64,000 nt of DNA from Acinetobacter terrestris (GTDB lineage Bacteria > Pseudomonadota > Gammaproteobacteria > Pseudomonadales > Moraxellaceae): NCBI RefSeq assembly GCF_004331155.1, contig NZ_SJNZ01000002.1:124001-188000 (forward strand), given 5' to 3'. How positions within the stretch are numbered: position 1 is the first letter of the stretch; every line of letters begins with the position of its first letter. Positions 56,033 to 64,000 of the stretch are shown here, in pieces. The position numbers were made by a program, and so were the translations under genes. Under the pieces are notes generated by a model. It saw nothing but the letters and a program-made list of their open reading frames with translations. It did not search any database and was not told where the DNA came from.

Positions 56033-56039
56033 AGCAAAC

Positions 56040-56708
56040 TTATTCAGCATCTTTGGGATTGGTTTCTGATGCAGTTTCGATCACCGCATTTTGACCTTGC
56101 AGCGGCATAAAATCATCAAAACGGGTGCTGTAGCCTTCTGGCTTGGTGATGATCAATTGCTGACAGAGTTCACCGCGTTGCAAATATTTAATTTCAAAAT
56201 GGGTACGTGCCGAAGTAACTGGAATCACTTCTTTAACAAAGGGTAATTTCCAAGTTTCAATCAGCTGCTGTTGCGCTTCTGCTATATATTCAGGAATATT
56301 GCTGGCTAAAGTCAGCGTTCCAGCAACTTTTAAGCGTGACAGTAAAAATTCAAAAAACGGCATATTCAACCAGCGCTGGGCCGGATTATGCGGTTCAGGA
56401 TTGGGATACAAAATAAAAAATTGCTGCACTTGCGCGGGCAATAAAGCATGCACAATCCATGGCATGGCATCGGCATGAACCGCCTGTAAATTACCTTGTC
56501 CTTCTAAGGCATGCTGTTTTTGCATCGCCAAATATTTTTCACGGGTGCGTTCAATGGCAATCAATTTATGTTCAGGATGCTGACTCGAAAAAAGCAAGGC
56601 ATGTTTACCTTTACCTGCACCAATTTCCACACAAATTGGCTCTGGGCGAATCATTTGAAAATCACGAGGCGCATGCATACGCTGTGCTTGAAATTGACGA
56701 ATTGGCAT
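56040..56708 (-). CDS. TrmB-like methyltransferase
   Basis: A 222-residue SAM-dependent methyltransferase resembling tRNA (guanine-N7)-methyltransferase. It has EIGAGKGKHALLFSSQHPEH (motif I), IAIERTREKYLAMQKQ, HADAMPW and FFILYPNPEPHNPAQRWL. The last element corresponds to the TrmB P-D-P-W-P-K-x-R-H motif, but its basic residues are changed (NPEPHNPAQRW). It may be a divergent paralogue with another substrate. It lies directly upstream of the flavoprotein gene. Confidence 0.7.
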   Translation of the reverse strand: MPIRQFQAQRMHAPRDFQMIRPEPICVEIGAGKGKHALLFSSQHPEHKLIAIERTREKYLAMQKQHALEGQGNLQAVHADAMPWIVHALLPAQVQQFFILYPNPEPHNPAQRWLNMPFFEFLLSRLKVAGTLTLASNIPEYIAEAQQQLIETWKLPFVKEVIPVTSARTHFEIKYLQRGELCQQLIITKPEGYSTRFDDFMPLQGQNAVIETASETNPKDAE

Positions 56709-56798
56709 AATCAGATCAAACTAACAAAAATCAGCTCAAGTCTAGCAAGAGCGCTTGAGTTTGACTAATCGAATCATCATTTTTATCCGGAGAATAAG

Positions 56799-56984
56799 AT
56801 GCCTCGCACTTTTCCTTGCCCGCGTTGTGGCAAACCTTCGACTTGGGAAGGCAACGAGTTCCGTCCTTTTTGTTCAGAACGCTGCAAGATGATTGATCTG
56901 GGCGCTTGGGCAAATGATGAATATAAACTGCCTACTCAGGATGCACCGCAAGCGGATGGTGGTCGTGAAGAAGATGAGTTTTAA
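56799..56984 (+). CDS. yacG: DNA gyrase inhibitor YacG
   Basis: A 61-residue zinc protein that binds GyrB and inhibits gyrase in E. coli. The zinc ligands are Cys7, Cys10, Cys25 and Cys29 (CPRCGKPS and [12 protein letters not shown]), followed by [10 protein letters not shown] and an acidic tail, all as in YacG. GGAG lies upstream of the ATG. It stands alone rather than in the coaE-zapD context of enterobacteria. Confidence 0.93.
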   Translation: MPRTFPCPRCGKPSTWEGNEFRPFCSERCKMIDLGAWANDEYKLPTQDAPQADGGREEDEF

Positions 56985-57007
56985 TTATTTCAAAAAATTG
57001 CATATAT

Positions 57008-57038
57008 AAAAAAGTCTGCATCTGCAGACTTTTTTTAC
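57008..57038. terminator. Bidirectional terminator
   Basis: AAAAAAGTCTGCA / TGCAGACTTTTTT between the convergent yacG and MBL-fold genes. Confidence 0.93.
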
Positions 57039-57054
57039 AACAAAATTTCAAACA

Positions 57055-57699
57055 TTAACCCGCTTTACCCGCAACAAAGGGATTATGCTGTTTTTCAAAA
57101 CCAATGCTACTGATTGGACCATGACCTGAAATAAATTGAGTTTCATCTGGCAGGCTAAAACATTCACGCTGAATTGAATCTAACAGTTGTTGATGATTGC
57201 CGCGTGGAAAGTCGGTACGCCCGATAGAGCCTTTAAACAGTACGTCACCCGTCCACAACAGACCATAATTTTTGTTATAGAACATCACGTGACCCGGAGT
57301 ATGACCGGGCGCGAAACGTACTTCAAATTCCTCATCGCCCAGCTTTAACACTTCTCTACCTTCAAGCCATTGGGTAACGTCCACTTTTTCTGGAATAGGA
57401 AAGCCATAACGTTGCGATACTTCCTGAATCATGTCCAGCCAGAAAGCATCTTCTTTATGCGGACCAATCACCGGAACATTCCACACTTGGGTTAATGCGC
57501 CCACTGCACCGGCATGATCCAGATGACCATGGGTCAACCATAAAGCTTTCACGGTCAAACCAAGTGCTTCAACTTCAGCTGCCAATTTTTCAGGCTCACC
57601 ACCCGCATCAATCAAAACTGCTTCTTTAGTTTCTGAATCCCAAACAATTGAACAGTTTTGCTGAAATGCCGTGACAGGAACAATTTTGACTTGCAACAT
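57055..57699 (-). CDS. MBL-fold hydrolase, GloB/YcbL-like
   Basis: A 214-residue metallo-hydrolase with the metal motif WLTHGHLDHAGAVG (about 55-68), RFAPGHTPGHVMFY, LWTGDVLFKGSIGRTDFP and SGHGPISSIG, matching the small glyoxalase II type (YcbL). Hydrolysis of S-lactoylglutathione or another thioester is probable. It lacks the C-terminal substrate-binding domain of full GloB. The next gene upstream is hemH, 21 bases away. Confidence 0.88.
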   Translation of the reverse strand: MLQVKIVPVTAFQQNCSIVWDSETKEAVLIDAGGEPEKLAAEVEALGLTVKALWLTHGHLDHAGAVGALTQVWNVPVIGPHKEDAFWLDMIQEVSQRYGFPIPEKVDVTQWLEGREVLKLGDEEFEVRFAPGHTPGHVMFYNKNYGLLWTGDVLFKGSIGRTDFPRGNHQQLLDSIQRECFSLPDETQFISGHGPISSIGFEKQHNPFVAGKAG

Positions 57700-57720
57700 A
57701 ATGGTGAAACCTCGGTGAAA

Positions 57721-58734
57721 TTAGCGGGCGAATGTCTGCGTTAATGCATCAAGATTAGCTTGAAGCAAGGTGATGAGCAATGCGATATGATCTGTACGGG
57801 CATTTAATGCAGGAATATAGGCATAGTGTTCACCCCCTGCTGACTTAAAGGTTTCAGCATTTTGCAAAGCCAGTTCCTCTAAAGTCTCAAGACAATCTGC
57901 GGAAAATGCCGGGCTCATAATCTGCACCGATTTTACTCCTTGCTCTGCCCAGTCTTTTAACAGCTGATCGGTATAAGGTTTAATCCATTCCTGTTTTCCA
58001 AAACGCGACTGGAAACTCATTCCCCATTGATCATCCTGCAAACCCAAAGCCTTTGCCACAAGTTGCCCGGTCATACGGCAACGGTCTGCATAGGGATCAC
58101 CCTTATCTGCATAAGGCTGTGGAATGCCATGGAATGACATCAACAGTTTTTCAGCAACGCCGTGTTCAGCTTGATAGTCGCGCACACTTTGCGCCAAAGC
58201 CTGAATATATAAAGGATGCTGATAATAATCACGAACAATCGACAAGCCCGGTAAATTGCGCTGGGTCAGGATCCACTTTGCGATTGCATCATACAGTGGA
58301 GCGGTCGAGGTTGCCGAATATTGAGGAAACAGCGGAAGTAAAATAATGTGATCTTGCGGATTTAGACTTAATTTTTGCAGCAATTCCTGAATGCCCGGAT
58401 TACCATAGCTCATGGCCGGGACAATATTTAATTCAAACTGTGGATAATGCTCAATTAACTGCTGTTGAACCGCTTGAACCTGTTCCAAGACAATTTCACG
58501 CATCGGTGAATCTTGCCCCCAGACCATTGCATAAGCATGGGTCACCCGTTTAGGACGAAACGGCAAAATAAACAGTCTTAAAATGATTTGCCAAATGGGT
58601 TTTGGAATTTCAATGACCCGCTGATCAGATAAAAACTGTTTCAGAAAACGGCGCACTGCAGGAACAGTGGGTTCGTCCGGCGTACCCAAATTGGCTAAAA
58701 TAATCGTGACTTTCGCTTTAGGTGCAGAAAACAT
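57721..58734 (-). CDS. hemH: Ferrochelatase
   Basis: The last enzyme of heme synthesis, inserting Fe(II) into protoporphyrin IX at the membrane. The 337-residue protein shows [37 protein letters not shown], the active-site His in [19 protein letters not shown] and the Glu-rich CLETLEELA. The second ATG (58734) is favoured because AAAGGG lies just upstream. The nearby catalase also needs heme, but no direct link is seen. Confidence 0.96.
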   Translation of the reverse strand: MFSAPKAKVTIILANLGTPDEPTVPAVRRFLKQFLSDQRVIEIPKPIWQIILRLFILPFRPKRVTHAYAMVWGQDSPMREIVLEQVQAVQQQLIEHYPQFELNIVPAMSYGNPGIQELLQKLSLNPQDHIILLPLFPQYSATSTAPLYDAIAKWILTQRNLPGLSIVRDYYQHPLYIQALAQSVRDYQAEHGVAEKLLMSFHGIPQPYADKGDPYADRCRMTGQLVAKALGLQDDQWGMSFQSRFGKQEWIKPYTDQLLKDWAEQGVKSVQIMSPAFSADCLETLEELALQNAETFKSAGGEHYAYIPALNARTDHIALLITLLQANLDALTQTFAR

Positions 58735-58800
58735 CAAACCCTTTTCCAACATATATAAACTGCTTTACTTTAACAGTTTTCTGCACTTTCTCTATATAGA

Positions 58801-59829
58801 TTAATATTGTGATTTAAATTGAAAAACACGATTATTATCCAGCAAATTACTTTCCAAAAGCTTTTGTCCTTTGGAGGTGATTTGCCACAACATACGCTGA
58901 CGGTCGTCACGTCCAGATTGCACAATCCAGTCATTTTGACGCATTTGCATTTTAATACTGTGCAAAGCACGAATATTGATTTGTGCACGTGCCACTGCAT
59001 GTGCACGCGGCATTTCTACACGCGCATCTTCTAGGCCGGTATCATTTAAATAATCATTCATATATTTAGAAAAATATTCTTCTGGTGTCGGATTGACAAA
59101 CATGCTGCCTAAAATATTCAGTAATTGCGCCCAGGTCAGTTTCTTTTGAATTTTCAGCTCTTTGAAATTACCGTCCTGATAAGCATGCATCCGGTATTCA
59201 AAAGAAAATAATTCATGCATGGAAACTTTGGGTAAAGATAAGAATGGATCGACTTCTCGCTTGCCCACTTCAGTTTCAAGCTGCTCAATTTTAGCTTTGA
59301 GCTGATCAATTTCATCATGCAAGGATTGCGTGTTCTGCGGTCGAACCCAACCTGAAACAGGATAGCGTTCCAGCATTTGTGGCATGTTAAAGCGCACTGC
59401 CATTTCCAGATCACGAATGCTACGGTAAGTAAAAATCTGATCTGCTTCTTGTTGTAATAATTTACGGAATTCCAAGAATTTTTCGCGAAGCTCCGGTTTT
59501 TGATCCTGCAAAGTCGAGTCCCGGGACGCCGGATCTTCATGCATAAAGACAATAATCGGTTTCTGTTTGGTGACTGCATAAATGTATTCGAGATGCATAT
59601 ACCCGACACCTGACACCGATTGCTCACCGTATTGGCTGCCCAAAAGAATCACCACATAGTCGCAGTCATCAATTTGACGACGTGCAAATGCCGTACTCAA
59701 GGGGGTGCGTTGCTCTAATCCCCAAGAAAAGAACCCCATTCCCACCAGAGTCTGAGCTAAAACGATACGTTCGGGCTGCATCTCACTGCCAGACGTAGAA
59801 ATAAAAACCTGATAACGCTTATCGAGCAT
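58801..59829 (-). CDS. DUF4062 domain protein
   Basis: A 342-residue protein with an N-terminal DUF4062 domain, marked by RYQVFISTSGSEMQPERIVL (about 5-24), CDYVVILLGSQYGE and EYIYAVTKQKPIIVFMHE, the pattern of a TIR-like fold. A coiled-coil segment follows (DEIDQLKAKIEQLETEVGKRE). The C-terminal 80 residues, ending in LWQITSKGQKLLES, look like a winged-helix domain. DUF4062 often occurs in signalling or defence proteins; the role here is unknown. AAGAGGATAACC precedes the ATG. Confidence 0.8.
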   Translation of the reverse strand: MLDKRYQVFISTSGSEMQPERIVLAQTLVGMGFFSWGLEQRTPLSTAFARRQIDDCDYVVILLGSQYGEQSVSGVGYMHLEYIYAVTKQKPIIVFMHEDPASRDSTLQDQKPELREKFLEFRKLLQQEADQIFTYRSIRDLEMAVRFNMPQMLERYPVSGWVRPQNTQSLHDEIDQLKAKIEQLETEVGKREVDPFLSLPKVSMHELFSFEYRMHAYQDGNFKELKIQKKLTWAQLLNILGSMFVNPTPEEYFSKYMNDYLNDTGLEDARVEMPRAHAVARAQINIRALHSIKMQMRQNDWIVQSGRDDRQRMLWQITSKGQKLLESNLLDNNRVFQFKSQY

Positions 59830-59960
59830 TGGTTATCCTCTTCCAATTGCACATTACATCCCTAACTGTAGCCATGCTGATCAGTTCGGCTGTAATCGAC
59901 CACCCCAATTTAAATTTAATTTTTCTACTATATTTCAAAAGACTAGCTACGTTTCTTTGC

Positions 59961-60833
59961 TTATTCAACACTAATGTTGCGAATATCCCAAGTTAAATTC
60001 TCTTGAATCAGGCACTGCAACACAGTTTTTAAATTTTCTGCATTATTGCCACTGACATGACATTCAATTCTTAAGCTGTCTTTTTGATCTTGTTCAAATA
60101 ATAACTCATTTTTAATCAAAATTCGGGCTGTTTGTCGCGCAACTGGTACACCAGAGTCAATTAATGTCAGTTTCTGACCAAAAATCGATTCAATTGCAGG
60201 TTTGAGGAAGGGATAGTGGGTACATCCCAAGACTAAATAATCTGCGCCTTGGTCGACTACGGGTTGTAATATCTCTTTTAAGGTCGCTAAGCATTCCGTG
60301 CTCATCTGCGCACCACTTTCTACAAAGGGCACCAAATCCAGACAGGTCACGGGGATGACATTTACATGGGCAGGCAGGGCAAAACGCTGCATTACATCTT
60401 GAATCAGTTTGCCCCGAAAAGTCGCTGGCGTTGCCAGAACAGCCACCGTTTTGGATTTGGTTTGTAATACAGCAGGTTTTAATGCAGGCACTAAACCGAT
60501 AATCGGAAAGTTTTCACCATAATGATCACGCAAATAATCCAGGCTAAAAGCAGAAGCGGTATTGCAGGCCACCACTGCCACTTTACAGCCTTGACGATAC
60601 AACCATTCAATTGCATAAGCGGTGAGCTCACGAATATTTTGGTCTTCACGCGGTCCATAAGGCACATTTGCAGTGTCTGCATAATAAAGGATGCGTTCTT
60701 TGGGCAAGTAATTCGCAATGTCCTGAGCGATAGACAATCCACCTATTCCAGAGTCAAAAATCCCAATCGGTGCATCAGGTTGCGCCTTGGGCATTTGATT
60801 TGTTAAAGGATAAATAGGGTGAATGGCTGTCAT
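59961..60833 (-). CDS. murI: Glutamate racemase
   Basis: It makes D-glutamate for peptidoglycan. The 290-residue protein has PIGIFDSGIGGLS (with the catalytic-region Asp), VAVVACNTASA (Cys, first proton acid/base) and LVLGCTHYPFLKP (Cys, second), and YADTANVPYGPR. The N-terminal 20 residues before PIGIFD are longer than usual; translation may begin at an internal Met (MPKAQPD). Confidence 0.95.
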   Translation of the reverse strand: MTAIHPIYPLTNQMPKAQPDAPIGIFDSGIGGLSIAQDIANYLPKERILYYADTANVPYGPREDQNIRELTAYAIEWLYRQGCKVAVVACNTASAFSLDYLRDHYGENFPIIGLVPALKPAVLQTKSKTVAVLATPATFRGKLIQDVMQRFALPAHVNVIPVTCLDLVPFVESGAQMSTECLATLKEILQPVVDQGADYLVLGCTHYPFLKPAIESIFGQKLTLIDSGVPVARQTARILIKNELLFEQDQKDSLRIECHVSGNNAENLKTVLQCLIQENLTWDIRNISVE

Positions 60834-60881
60834 AGTTTCACTTTCAGCAGTTCAGGAAATCGGAAGCACAAAGCTTAAACC

Positions 60882-61493
60882 TCAGGTGCCTAATTGCAAG
60901 TGAAAATCACCACTTTGTAAGCTTAAAATGGTTTCATTTTTGTCATTTTCAAGTAGCTCTCCCATTTCAATTAAATGAAAAAAAGCAGAACGTTGAATTA
61001 AGGCATTGATGCCAAAACGGACATATACATAAGGACGTAATTCACCTGAATATTCACGCATAAAAACTGGATGTTCCTGATCCACAATCACCACATCCTG
61101 GGTTGTAGTGGTAAGTTGAATATAGCGTTTACCCTCAACTTCGACCTGATCCACCTGATTGACGAATAAAGGTTCATCTTCAACTTCTATTTCAATTTTC
61201 TCAACCGGCGTCTTTAAATAGAACTTGCCATCTTCTTTCCAGAGTACCGTAGAGAACAAGTCAATCAAGGCTTGTCGTTTGATCAATTGACCTTCGTGCC
61301 ACCATTCTCCATTGGCTTTTACCTTTAAATCCATTGCACCGCAATGCTTTGGGTTAAATTGGTCCAAGGGAGGGATTGACCTTTTGTGACCGGTCTGTGC
61401 ATCTTTTAAGTATTGTGTAATACCCATTAAATTTTTATCATCAGGAATAGTGACATTTTTCGTCTGATTTGGTGCATTATTTTGATTAGCCAT
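60882..61493 (-). CDS. DUF1285 family protein
   Basis: A 203-residue soluble protein with the DUF1285 features: NGEWWHEGQLIKRQALIDLF, WKEDGKFYLKTPVEKIEIEV and VYVRFGINALIQRSAFFHL (each in order along the chain). The function is unknown. The frame extends far upstream, but those residues cover the divergent promoter; MANQNNAPN at 61493 has GGGG upstream. It is divergent from the ETF-ubiquinone oxidoreductase gene. Confidence 0.85.
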   Translation of the reverse strand: MANQNNAPNQTKNVTIPDDKNLMGITQYLKDAQTGHKRSIPPLDQFNPKHCGAMDLKVKANGEWWHEGQLIKRQALIDLFSTVLWKEDGKFYLKTPVEKIEIEVEDEPLFVNQVDQVEVEGKRYIQLTTTTQDVVIVDQEHPVFMREYSGELRPYVYVRFGINALIQRSAFFHLIEMGELLENDKNETILSLQSGDFHLQLGT

Positions 61494-61681
61494 ACGGAAT
61501 ACCCCTGCTGACGGAAAAATAATATGATTCAGCCAATTGGCTAGATCAAGCTTTAAAACTATACTAGCCCACAATATAAAAGACATGATAATAAAATTGT
61601 GTCTGGGCATTAAGAACACTCATGGCAGCACCGGGTGAAATCACCACGGTTGCCCCCTTCAAATCATATGAGGAGTCCTAC

Positions 61682-63394
61682 ATGGAACACATCGAACGTG
61701 AATCGATGGAGTTTGACGTCGTCATCGTTGGCGCAGGACCTGCCGGTCTATCTGCAGCGATCAAGATCCGTCAACTTGCAATTGAAAACAACCTGAATGA
61801 TCTGTCCGTTTGTGTCGTGGAAAAGGGCTCCGAAGTCGGTGCACACATCTTGTCGGGTGCGGTGCTTGAACCGCGTGCCATGAACGAGCTGTTCCCGGAC
61901 TGGAAAGAACAAGGTGCGCCTCTAAACGTTCCGGTGACTGAAGATAAAACCTTCTTCTTGCTTTCTGATGAAAAATCACAGGAAGCGCCGCACTGGATGG
62001 TGCCAAAAACCATGCACAATGACGGCAACTATGTCATCTCCCTTGGCAACGTGGTGCGCTGGTTAGGCAGCAAAGCCGAAGAGCTGGAAGTGTCGATCTT
62101 CCCGGGCTTTGCCGCTGCTGAAATCCTTTACCATGCAGATGGTACGGTAAAAGGCATCCAGACCGGTGACATGGGCATTGGTAAGGATGGCGAACCGACG
62201 CATAACTTTACTCCAGGTTATGAACTGCATGCCAAATACACCATTTTTGCTGAAGGCTGCCGCGGTCATCTCGGCAAGCGTCTGATTGAACAGTTCAATC
62301 TGGCCAAAGATGCCGATCCGCAGCATTACGGCATCGGGATTAAAGAGCTTTGGGAAATCGATCCTGCCAAGCACAAACCGGGCTTAGTGATGCACGGTGC
62401 CGGCTGGCCTTTATCTGAAACTGGTTCTTCAGGTGGCTGGTGGCTGTATCATGCGGAAAACAACCAGGTGACCTTGGGCATGATCGTTGATCTTTCCTAC
62501 ACCAACCCGCATATGTATCCGTTTATGGAAATGCAGCGCTGGAAAACCCATCCTTTAATCAAGCAGTATCTGGAAGGCGGCAAGCGTATTTCCTATGGCG
62601 CGCGTGCCGTAACCAAAGGCGGCTTTAATTCCTTGCCTAAATTTACCTTCCCGGGCGGCTCTCTCATTGGTGATGACGCAGGCTTCCTGAACTTTGCCAA
62701 GATCAAGGGTTCTCATACTGCAATGAAATCCGGCATGCTCTGCGGTGAAGCGGTGTTTGAAGCGATATCTGCCGGTGTTGCAAAAGGCGGTGACCTGGCG
62801 GTTGCCCGTGTGGTTGAAGGCGAAGATTTCTTTGTCAAAGAATTGACGGCTTATACCGAAAAGTTCAACAACAGCTGGCTGAAAGAAGAGCTGTATAACA
62901 GCCGCAACTTTGGTCCGGCGATGCACAAGTTTGGCCAGTGGATCGGTGGCGCGTTTAACTTTATTGACCAGAACGTATTTAAGGTACCGTTCACCCTGCA
63001 TGACCTGGTACAGGATCATGCTGCATTGAAAACCCAGGCTGCTGAAACCTTTAAGCCGAACTATCCGAAACCGGATGGCAAGCTGACTTTTGACCGCCTG
63101 TCTTCGGTGTTTGTATCGAATACCGTGCATGAAGAAAACCAGCCGGCGCACTTGAAGCTGACCGATGCCTCGATTCCGGTTGAAGTGAACTTGCCGCAAT
63201 GGGATGAGCCTGCACAGCGTTACTGCCCGGCCGGGGTCTATGAAATCATGGAAAATAATGACGGTTCCAAGCGTTTCCAGATCAATGCAGCCAACTGTGT
63301 GCACTGCAAGACCTGCGACATCAAGGATCCGTCTCAGAACATCACCTGGGTAACGCCGGAAGGCGGCGGTGGTCCGAACTATCCAAACATGTAA
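61682..63394 (+). CDS. Electron transfer flavoprotein-ubiquinone oxidoreductase
   Basis: ETF-QO takes electrons from reduced electron transfer flavoprotein (fed by acyl-CoA dehydrogenases) and passes them to ubiquinone in the inner membrane. The 570-residue protein has the FAD motif VVIVGAGPAGLSAAIKI (about 13-29), the ubiquinone-binding region and a C-terminal [4Fe-4S] ferredoxin-like domain with Cys in RYCPAGVYE and NCVHCKTCDIKDP. AGGAG 9 nt before the ATG at 61682 fixes the start. It has functional partners in the acyl-CoA enzymes encoded elsewhere in the window. Confidence 0.96.
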   Translation: MEHIERESMEFDVVIVGAGPAGLSAAIKIRQLAIENNLNDLSVCVVEKGSEVGAHILSGAVLEPRAMNELFPDWKEQGAPLNVPVTEDKTFFLLSDEKSQEAPHWMVPKTMHNDGNYVISLGNVVRWLGSKAEELEVSIFPGFAAAEILYHADGTVKGIQTGDMGIGKDGEPTHNFTPGYELHAKYTIFAEGCRGHLGKRLIEQFNLAKDADPQHYGIGIKELWEIDPAKHKPGLVMHGAGWPLSETGSSGGWWLYHAENNQVTLGMIVDLSYTNPHMYPFMEMQRWKTHPLIKQYLEGGKRISYGARAVTKGGFNSLPKFTFPGGSLIGDDAGFLNFAKIKGSHTAMKSGMLCGEAVFEAISAGVAKGGDLAVARVVEGEDFFVKELTAYTEKFNNSWLKEELYNSRNFGPAMHKFGQWIGGAFNFIDQNVFKVPFTLHDLVQDHAALKTQAAETFKPNYPKPDGKLTFDRLSSVFVSNTVHEENQPAHLKLTDASIPVEVNLPQWDEPAQRYCPAGVYEIMENNDGSKRFQINAANCVHCKTCDIKDPSQNITWVTPEGGGGPNYPNM

Positions 63395-63433
63395 TGTCCT
63401 TGCGGCAGGTTAAAACAGTGTTTTTCCTGCCTC

Positions 63434-63480
63434 CTCTTGCGAATGAGGAATATATTCCGCAAGTTCTCATCTCCGAATAT
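63434..63480. repeat. Copy of the dispersed GAATATATTC repeat
   Basis: CTTGCGAATGAGGAATATAT, then TCCGCAAG and TTCTCATCTCC, aligns with 31193-31242 over about 45 bases. The centre is the palindrome GGAATATATTCC. Confidence 0.55.
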
Positions 63481-63485
63481 GGAAT

Positions 63486-63516
63486 AAAAATCCCCCTCAC
63501 TGGAGGGGATTTTTTT
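63486..63516 (+). terminator. ETF-QO gene terminator
   Basis: AAATCCCC / GGGGATTT plus inner CTC / GAG pairs, followed by seven T. Confidence 0.9.
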
Positions 63517-63551
63517 ATGTCATCTTAAAATGAACAACAGAATATTCTAAC

Positions 63552-63809
63552 TTAGCCTTTCTTGACCAAATAATGAAACTCTTTATTGCCCGCTTCATCC
63601 AGTACTTCTTCTTGTAATAATAATTCATGACCCAAATGCATACAGAATTTTGGAATATCCCAAGACGTCGAATTATCCGTGGCAAACACTTCCACCACAT
63701 CACCCGATTTTGATTTACGAATCGCTTGATGCAACATCATTACAGGTTCGGGACAACGTAGTCCTCGTGTATTCAGCTGAATAGTGGGAGTAACAAGCGG
63801 TTCAGACAT
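63552..63809 (-). CDS. TusA-family sulfur carrier protein
   Basis: An 85-residue sulfurtransferase/carrier. The active Cys is in TRGLRCPEPVMMLHQAIRKS, the conserved N-terminal motif of TusA; the WDIPKFCMHLGHELL helix follows. TusA relays persulfide sulfur to tRNA 2-thiouridine and other pathways. The short frame opens at 63827, but MSEPLV (63809) is the natural start. It is convergent with the ETF-QO gene. Confidence 0.9.
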   Translation of the reverse strand: MSEPLVTPTIQLNTRGLRCPEPVMMLHQAIRKSKSGDVVEVFATDNSTSWDIPKFCMHLGHELLLQEEVLDEAGNKEFHYLVKKG

Positions 63810-64000
63810 TCTTAAACTCGGTATCAAAAAATCATTGCCATTTTAACATAAACTCAAATGCTGTCTTTTGCTTTCAAAGCCCGTATCCAAATGATAGAAA
63901 ATGATGACTCATGCATTCATGAAATACAGCAATTTTATAGATAGACATCTATATTTTCTCGAGTATGATAAAATTTGTTTTTTTAGATATTAAGAGTCTT
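63810..64000. other. Right-edge non-coding sequence
   Basis: AT-rich sequence upstream of the TusA-like gene, with its probable promoter. No gene begins within the remaining 190 bases that I can support. Confidence 0.4.

Noticed and set aside
1..64000. Prophage, insertion sequence or CRISPR array
   Set aside because: No transposase, integrase, phage structural gene or regularly spaced repeats were found on either strand.

Overview
The window reads as a chromosomal segment of an Acinetobacter-type gammaproteobacterium (Moraxellaceae). This is an inference from the AT-leaning composition, the rppH-ptsP pair, AidB, DUF2789 and HPP-CBS proteins, an OprD-type porin, and the combination of housekeeping genes. 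Most of it is ordinary core genome. No phage, insertion sequence, integrase or CRISPR array was seen.

Layout. 1-7.1 kb: the 5' part of leuC (runs off the left edge), two small proteins, a LysR regulator, a DUF2789 protein, a HAD phosphatase, rppH, ptsP, and a tiny basic protein whose 3' coding end contains a terminator-like hairpin. 7.1-7.66 kb: non-coding DNA with degenerate intergenic repeats. 7.66-16.1 kb: aidB with a divergent TetR regulator, a catalase, a DCC/DoxX pair, a metallo-beta-lactamase-fold hydrolase, a CDF metal transporter and an EamA exporter.

16.3-29.6 kb is a catabolic island for 3-phenylpropionate/cinnamate-type aromatics. An operon hcaE-hcaF-hcaC-hcaB-mhpB-hcaD is divergent from hcaR. 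After a DUF1345 membrane protein come mhpC, an OprD-family porin, and mhpD-mhpF-mhpE. Together they encode ring dihydroxylation, rearomatisation, meta-cleavage, hydrolysis, hydration, aldol cleavage and acetaldehyde oxidation, giving succinate or fumarate plus pyruvate and acetyl-CoA. No mhpA-type hydroxylase and no dedicated inner-membrane importer are visible. Terminator hairpins suggest four separate leftward transcription units.

30-46.3 kb: a secreted small protein, a Gph-like phosphatase, rluC divergent from rne (about 750 nt between them), a fatty acyl-CoA synthetase, four tRNA-Lys genes, a lipoprotein, a PspC protein, an HPP-CBS membrane protein, a transglutaminase-like protein and glyQS. 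46.4-48.2 kb: a solitary AT-rich OLD-family ATPase/nuclease, the most likely recently acquired gene. 48.2-64 kb: envelope proteins, a 2-hydroxyacid dehydrogenase, an unassigned alpha/beta-hydrolase-fold protein, a methyltransferase, a GFA protein, a flavoprotein with a TrmB-like methyltransferase, yacG, a GloB-like hydrolase, hemH, a DUF4062 protein, murI, a DUF1285 protein, ETF-ubiquinone oxidoreductase and a TusA-like protein.

The observation I rate most interesting is the small basic gene at 6897-7088 (minus strand). An intrinsic terminator lies inside its reading frame upstream of the stop, so its mRNA would usually be non-stop. That is the arrangement known for ribosome-rescue factors such as ArfA and BrfA.
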